This document shows, piece by piece, positions 7,217 to 10,160 of a stretch of DNA of 10,160 bases. The DNA is from Burkholderiaceae bacterium. GTDB taxonomy: Bacteria; Pseudomonadota; Gammaproteobacteria; Burkholderiales; Burkholderiaceae. Positions within the stretch are counted from its first letter, which is position 1, and every line of letters starts with the position of its first letter. The notes beneath the pieces were generated by a model that saw only the letters and a program-made list of their open reading frames with translations, was not told where the DNA came from and searched no databases. The translations under genes were made by a program, and so were the position numbers. The stretch is from assembly GCA_023253905.1 (NCBI GenBank), contig JALREG010000184.1:1-10160 (forward strand), read 5' to 3'.

Positions 7217-7240
7217 CGACGGGGTCAGATCACCCCGTCG
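7217..7240. terminator. Stem-loop between the convergent operons, candidate bidirectional terminator
   Basis: CGACGGGGT (7217-7225) and ACCCCGTCG (7232-7240) form nine perfect pairs around a six-base loop. The hairpin starts 13 bp after the plus-strand operon's last stop and contains the minus-strand CoA-transferase stop codon (7225-7227) and its last codons. Its position between converging genes suggests it ends transcription from both sides. Neither side has a good T-run (TCTCTC on the plus side), so it may instead protect mRNA 3' ends or work with Rho. Confidence 0.55.
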
Positions 7241-8457
7241 TCTCTCAGTCGCGCCCGTTCAGCGGCATCAAGACCCAGGAGCCCGCCCAGGATCTCGTCG
7301 TTGTGCTCGCCCAGCGACGGACCCAGCCACTTCACCGACCCGGGCGTGTCTGATAGCCGCGGCACCAGATTGGGCACAGCCAGCTCGCCCACCCGCGGGT
7401 CGTTCATCCGAAGAATGTTGTCGCGGGCCGCGTACTGCGGATCATTGAAAATCTCGTCAATCGCATACACCGGTCCGCAGGGCACCTGATAGTGCTCGCA
7501 GCGCTCGAGCAGTTCGTCGCGCGTATGGCGCGAGGTCCATTCAGCCACATGCTGATCCACCTGCGCCCGATCGCGCTCGCGGTGTGCAAGCACGCCCCAG
7601 GACTGTGGCTCGGCAAGATGCGGCTCGCCCATGGCCTGCGCCAGTCGCTCGAAAATTTTGTCGCTGGTGCAGGCAATGGCAATCCAGCGCTGATCGCCCG
7701 TGGGGTAGTGGCTGTGCGGCACCACATTCACTGTGCCCGGGCCCATGCGCTGCCGCACATAGCCTTTCTTCTGATAGGCGGGCGCGAGTTCATCGAGAAT
7801 GCGAAACACCGGCTCATAGAGCCCGATGTCGATCATCTGGCCGCGGCCTGTGCGATGACGCGCCTGCAGGGCAAGCAGCACGCCCATCGCGCCGTAAGCG
7901 CCAGACAGATAGTCGGGGATGGTGGCAGACCCCGGCGTGACGGGTGGCCGGTCGGGGTAACCGGCAAGAAACGAGAGCCCGCCAAAGGCATTGGCAATGC
8001 GTCCGAAGCCGGGCCGGTCGCGATAGGGCCCGGTCTGACCATACCCCGAGATGCGCACCATGATCAGACGCGGGTTGAGTTCGTGCAGCAACTCCCAGCC
8101 CAGGCCCCATTTCTCCAGCGTACCCGGCTGAAAATTCTCAATCAGGATGTCGGCCTTTGCGACCAGCGCCTTCAAGAGCCGCGCGCCGTCGGGCCGGCGC
8201 AGATCGATCGTGACCGATTTCTTGTTCCGGCACTCGGATAGCCAGGGAAGCGAATCGCCGCTCTCGGTCAGCGTGCCAAACCGGCGGAGCGCATCGCCCA
8301 CGCCGGGCAGTTCAACCTTGATGACCTCGGCGCCGAATTCGGCCAGCTGCACGCTCGCAAACGGTCCGGAGATGAAGCTCGACAGATCGATGACCCGCAG
8401 ATCATCGAGCGGCTGCAGAGGAGGAGCTGGCGGCGTGCGCTCGGGCGTTGAGGTCAT
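7225..8457 (-). CDS. Family III (CaiB/BaiF-type) CoA-transferase
   Basis: The 410-residue protein is the usual length for the family and cytoplasmic. Landmarks are the N-terminal LRVIDLSSFISGPFASVQLAEFGAEVIKVE, RNKKSVTIDLRRPDG, ENFQPGTLEKWGL and ISGYGQTGPY. Asp182 in GSATIPDYLSGAYGAMGVLLAL sits where this family has its catalytic Asp (Asp169 in formyl-CoA transferase), which forms a mixed anhydride with the substrate. It would move CoA from a donor thioester to a free carboxylate. GGAG (plus-strand complement at 8462-8465) lies 4 bases before the ATG, a short spacing. It is the last gene of the minus-strand unit, 59 bp after the Bug-type binding-protein gene. That gap shows only this site and a short CTGAC/GTCAG dyad. 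Which acid is activated cannot be read from sequence; names such as formyl-, succinyl- or itaconyl-CoA transferase would be over-calls. Confidence 0.93.
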   Translation of the reverse strand: MTSTPERTPPAPPLQPLDDLRVIDLSSFISGPFASVQLAEFGAEVIKVELPGVGDALRRFGTLTESGDSLPWLSECRNKKSVTIDLRRPDGARLLKALVAKADILIENFQPGTLEKWGLGWELLHELNPRLIMVRISGYGQTGPYRDRPGFGRIANAFGGLSFLAGYPDRPPVTPGSATIPDYLSGAYGAMGVLLALQARHRTGRGQMIDIGLYEPVFRILDELAPAYQKKGYVRQRMGPGTVNVVPHSHYPTGDQRWIAIACTSDKIFERLAQAMGEPHLAEPQSWGVLAHRERDRAQVDQHVAEWTSRHTRDELLERCEHYQVPCGPVYAIDEIFNDPQYAARDNILRMNDPRVGELAVPNLVPRLSDTPGSVKWLGPSLGEHNDEILGGLLGLDAAERARLRDDGVI

Positions 8458-8516
8458 GATGCTCCGTTGTGAACAGGCGTTGCATTGCCCGGTGGCTGAC
8501 AGTCAGGGCCAGACGC

Positions 8517-9509
8517 TCAGTCAGCGGTGATCTTCGCAGCCTTGATGACCTCGGTCCAACGATCGATCATGGATGCGGTCATCTCGGCGTGCTCGGCAGC
8601 GGTTCCCGCGACCGGGATGAATCCCGCCGCCGCAAGCTTGGGCGCCAGGTCTGCGCTCTTCAATGCCCGCACGAAGTGATCATTCAGGACACTGACGAGA
8701 TCGCCTGGCGTTCCGCCCGGCGCGTACAGTCCCCACCAGGTATCAGCGTCCACACCCTTCACCCCTTGCTCGATGAAGGTGGGCACTGCGGACATGGCGA
8801 TGCTGCGCTTCGGTCCAGTCACCGCAATGGCACGCAGCTTTCCTGCCTCCACATGCGCGCGAACCGAGCTGATGCCTGCAAACTGCATCTGAACATGGCC
8901 GGCAAGCAGATCGGTCATGGCAGGGCCGGTGCCCTTGTAAGCGATGTGCGCGATATCGACCCCACAGGCGATCTTCATCAACTCACCCGCCAGATGGGTG
9001 GAGGCGCCGTTACCGCCTGAGGCGTAATTCAGCATGCCGGGCTTAGACCGGGCCAGGTCGATGAGCTCGGGCAGCGTCTTGGCGGGGACAGAAGGATGCA
9101 CCACCAGGATCACTGGCGCGGTAGCCATCATGGTGACCCCTGCGAGATCCCGCTTGGTATCGAAGGGAAGCTTGCGCAGACCCGGATTGGTCAGGATGGC
9201 ACTATCAACCGCCAGCACGGTGTAACCGTCAGCAGGCGAACGCGCCACCATCTCGGTACCCAGCACCGAGCCAGCGCCGGGCCGGTTTTCGATCACCAGC
9301 GACTGCCCGAGCGATGCGCTGACGGCCGGTGCAAGCATGCGGATCAGAATATCGGTTCCGCCACCAGTGCCATAGGGCACGATGACGCGAATTGGCCGCG
9401 AGGGAAACGCTTGCTGCGCCTGGACGATGCCGCCAGTGAAAAGTACCGCACCACCCAGACTCGCAAGCAGACGGCGGCGGGTCGGGTTGGAATGAGAGTG
9501 GGTTTTCAT
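8517..9509 (-). CDS. Tripartite tricarboxylate transporter-type (Bug/TctC) periplasmic binding protein
   Basis: The chosen start gives 330 residues. A Tat-type signal is visible: T10-R11-R12-R13-L-L-A, a hydrophobic core to ~29 and likely cleavage after VQA31. Mature-part Bug motifs follow: PSRPIRVIVPYGTGGGTD (36-53, ligand-binding loop 1), ENRPGAGSVLGTEMVARSPADGYT, YASGGNGASTHLAGEL, and AYKGTGPAMTDLLAGHVQMQF. Known role: capture of a small carboxylate or similar ligand for TctAB, or as an orphan sensor or scavenger. No tctA or tctB gene is in the window. An AGGAG (complement at 9520-9524) lies 10 bases before the ATG at 9509 and places the Tat motif near the N-terminus. An in-frame ATG at 9527 would give an ATGA overlap with the upstream hydrolase but has a weaker ribosome site. 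The still longer GTG/ATG-initiated form to 9599 lies inside the hydrolase gene and is unlikely. The next gene downstream is the CoA-transferase. Confidence 0.93.
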   Translation of the reverse strand: MKTHSHSNPTRRRLLASLGGAVLFTGGIVQAQQAFPSRPIRVIVPYGTGGGTDILIRMLAPAVSASLGQSLVIENRPGAGSVLGTEMVARSPADGYTVLAVDSAILTNPGLRKLPFDTKRDLAGVTMMATAPVILVVHPSVPAKTLPELIDLARSKPGMLNYASGGNGASTHLAGELMKIACGVDIAHIAYKGTGPAMTDLLAGHVQMQFAGISSVRAHVEAGKLRAIAVTGPKRSIAMSAVPTFIEQGVKGVDADTWWGLYAPGGTPGDLVSVLNDHFVRALKSADLAPKLAAAGFIPVAGTAAEHAEMTASMIDRWTEVIKAAKITAD

Positions 9510-9519
9510 AGGCTTCTGA

Positions 9520-9524
9520 CTCCT
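9520..9524 (-). promoter_or_regulatory. Ribosome binding site deciding the Bug-protein start
   Basis: AGGAG on the minus strand (plus-strand CTCCT), 10 bases before the ATG at 9509. It overlaps the last base of the upstream hydrolase's stop codon, so translation of the two genes is probably coupled. Confidence 0.55.
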
Positions 9525-10160
9525 CATGGTCGGGCCTGACCGCGATCGCCGGAGAGCGCAGCGTGTCGGTCGAGAAAATCGAGCAGAAGATCGAGACACA
9601 GGTCGGCGTAGCCGTCGCAGATGTTGTGAGCGGCTGTGTCAACCGTCCGGAGTTCACTGCCTGCAATCCGCTTCTGCATCTCGGAATAGGTGCTCGCGTG
9701 ACCGATTTTCTCACGGCCGGCAGCCACGATCAGCGTGGGAGCACGGACCGCCACCAGGTCATCCAGAAAATCATGGGTGCACATGTGGGTGACGAAGCGA
9801 GCAACGAACGCGGGGTCATTCGATCCCGCCTGACCAATGAACCACTCAACGAGCGCAGGATCGGCCCGCTCGTCGAAACGCTCCTCGATCGTTTCAGCAA
9901 GGAACCGGCGCAGGCCGCGCTCTGCGATTTTCGGAATCCAGGTGGGGGCATGGCTCTGCTTGAGCCCGGGCGTGGAACCGTAGAGCGCAAGCGTCTTCAC
10001 GCGCTCGGGATGTTCGATGGCCAGGCGCTGCGCCACATAGCCCCCGGCGGAATTACCCACCACATGCACCGCGCCTGGCGCCTGGCGCTCGAGAAGCTCA
10101 AGCACATCGCCCACCAGGTGGGCCAGCGAGAACGCCTGGTCGGGCGAAGGAATCTGTGAC
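9524..10160 (-). CDS. Alpha/beta hydrolase, N-terminus beyond window edge
   Basis: The frame is open to the right edge (first full codon at 10159), so the start lies outside; about 211 residues are visible. A GTG at 10114 is in frame but sits just before the nucleophile strand, so it is not the true start. VHVVGNSAGGYVAQRLAIEHPERV holds the nucleophile elbow G-N-S-A-G with Ser at codon 10051-10049. The expected His is in TAAHNICDGYADLC near the C-terminus. A helical cap region (roughly IAERGLRRFLAET to FVTHMCTHDF) lies between. The usual acid after strand 6 is atypical: APTLIVAAGREKIGHAS has no Asp in the normal G-x-x-D position. Likely a cytoplasmic hydrolase of an ester, lactone or carbon-carbon bond. 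It is first among the visible minus-strand genes and is followed after 14 bp by the Bug protein, suggesting one operon with the CoA-transferase. Confidence 0.88.
   Translation of the reverse strand, partial: SQIPSPDQAFSLAHLVGDVLELLERQAPGAVHVVGNSAGGYVAQRLAIEHPERVKTLALYGSTPGLKQSHAPTWIPKIAERGLRRFLAETIEERFDERADPALVEWFIGQAGSNDPAFVARFVTHMCTHDFLDDLVAVRAPTLIVAAGREKIGHASTYSEMQKRIAGSELRTVDTAAHNICDGYADLCLDLLLDFLDRHAALSGDRGQARP

Noticed and set aside
7492..8241. 249-codon plus-strand open frame opposite the CoA-transferase
   Set aside because: It is antisense to a gene with full family motifs. It shows no recognisable domain and no convincing ribosome site.
9563..10159. 198-codon plus-strand open frame opposite the alpha/beta hydrolase
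   Set aside because: The minus-strand frame carries the GNSAGG nucleophile elbow and hydrolase layout. The plus-strand frame has no motif.
1..10160. CRISPR array, insertion sequence, prophage, tRNA or defence system
   Set aside because: No regularly spaced repeats, transposase or integrase motifs, tRNA-like cloverleaf or nuclease/toxin domains were seen. Almost all bases are covered by metabolic, transport or protease genes.

Overview
The window is about 10.2 kb of GC-rich DNA (my estimate is low 60s % GC) with densely packed bacterial genes. It suggests a betaproteobacterium, most likely Burkholderiales. The basis is the mix of a tripartite-tricarboxylate (Bug-type) binding protein beside a family III CoA-transferase, a TRAP transporter with a Burkholderiales-style signal peptide, and many catabolic genes. 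No rRNA, tRNA, CRISPR array, insertion sequence or phage gene was seen, so this lineage call is inference from gene content only.

Layout: (1) 1-1273 (+) is the C-terminal part of a secreted subtilisin/proteinase K-like protease with a complete Asp/His/Ser triad, a proline linker and a beta-rich C-terminal domain. A stem-loop that may terminate it lies at 1295-1316. (2) 1369-7204 (+) looks like one catabolic operon of six genes: a glutaredoxin-DinB fusion protein, an amidase-signature amidase, the three TRAP transporter subunits (DctP, DctQ, DctM) and an isochorismatase-fold cysteine amidohydrolase of the N-carbamoylsarcosine/maleamate amidohydrolase type. Three of its junctions are ATGA stop/start overlaps, and the others are gaps of 18 and 28 bp. 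(3) 7225-10160 (-) is a convergent second unit, read right to left: an alpha/beta hydrolase (its N-terminus is outside the window), a Bug/TctC periplasmic binding protein and a family III CoA-transferase. The two units meet across only 20 bp, where a 9-bp perfect hairpin overlaps the CoA-transferase stop codon.

How the genes may work together (inference): the TRAP system brings in an organic acid or acid amide. Two amide-cleaving enzymes of unrelated folds (Ser-Ser-Lys amidase and Cys-Lys-Asp hydrolase) would release ammonia and a carboxylate. The Grx-DinB protein may do a thiol-dependent step or protect against a reactive intermediate. The opposite-strand unit would bind a carboxylate (Bug protein), hydrolyse an ester, lactone or similar bond, and activate an acid as its CoA thioester. 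The substrates cannot be read from sequence.

The least conventional item is the Grx-DinB fusion at the head of the amide operon. Everything else is recognisable at family level.
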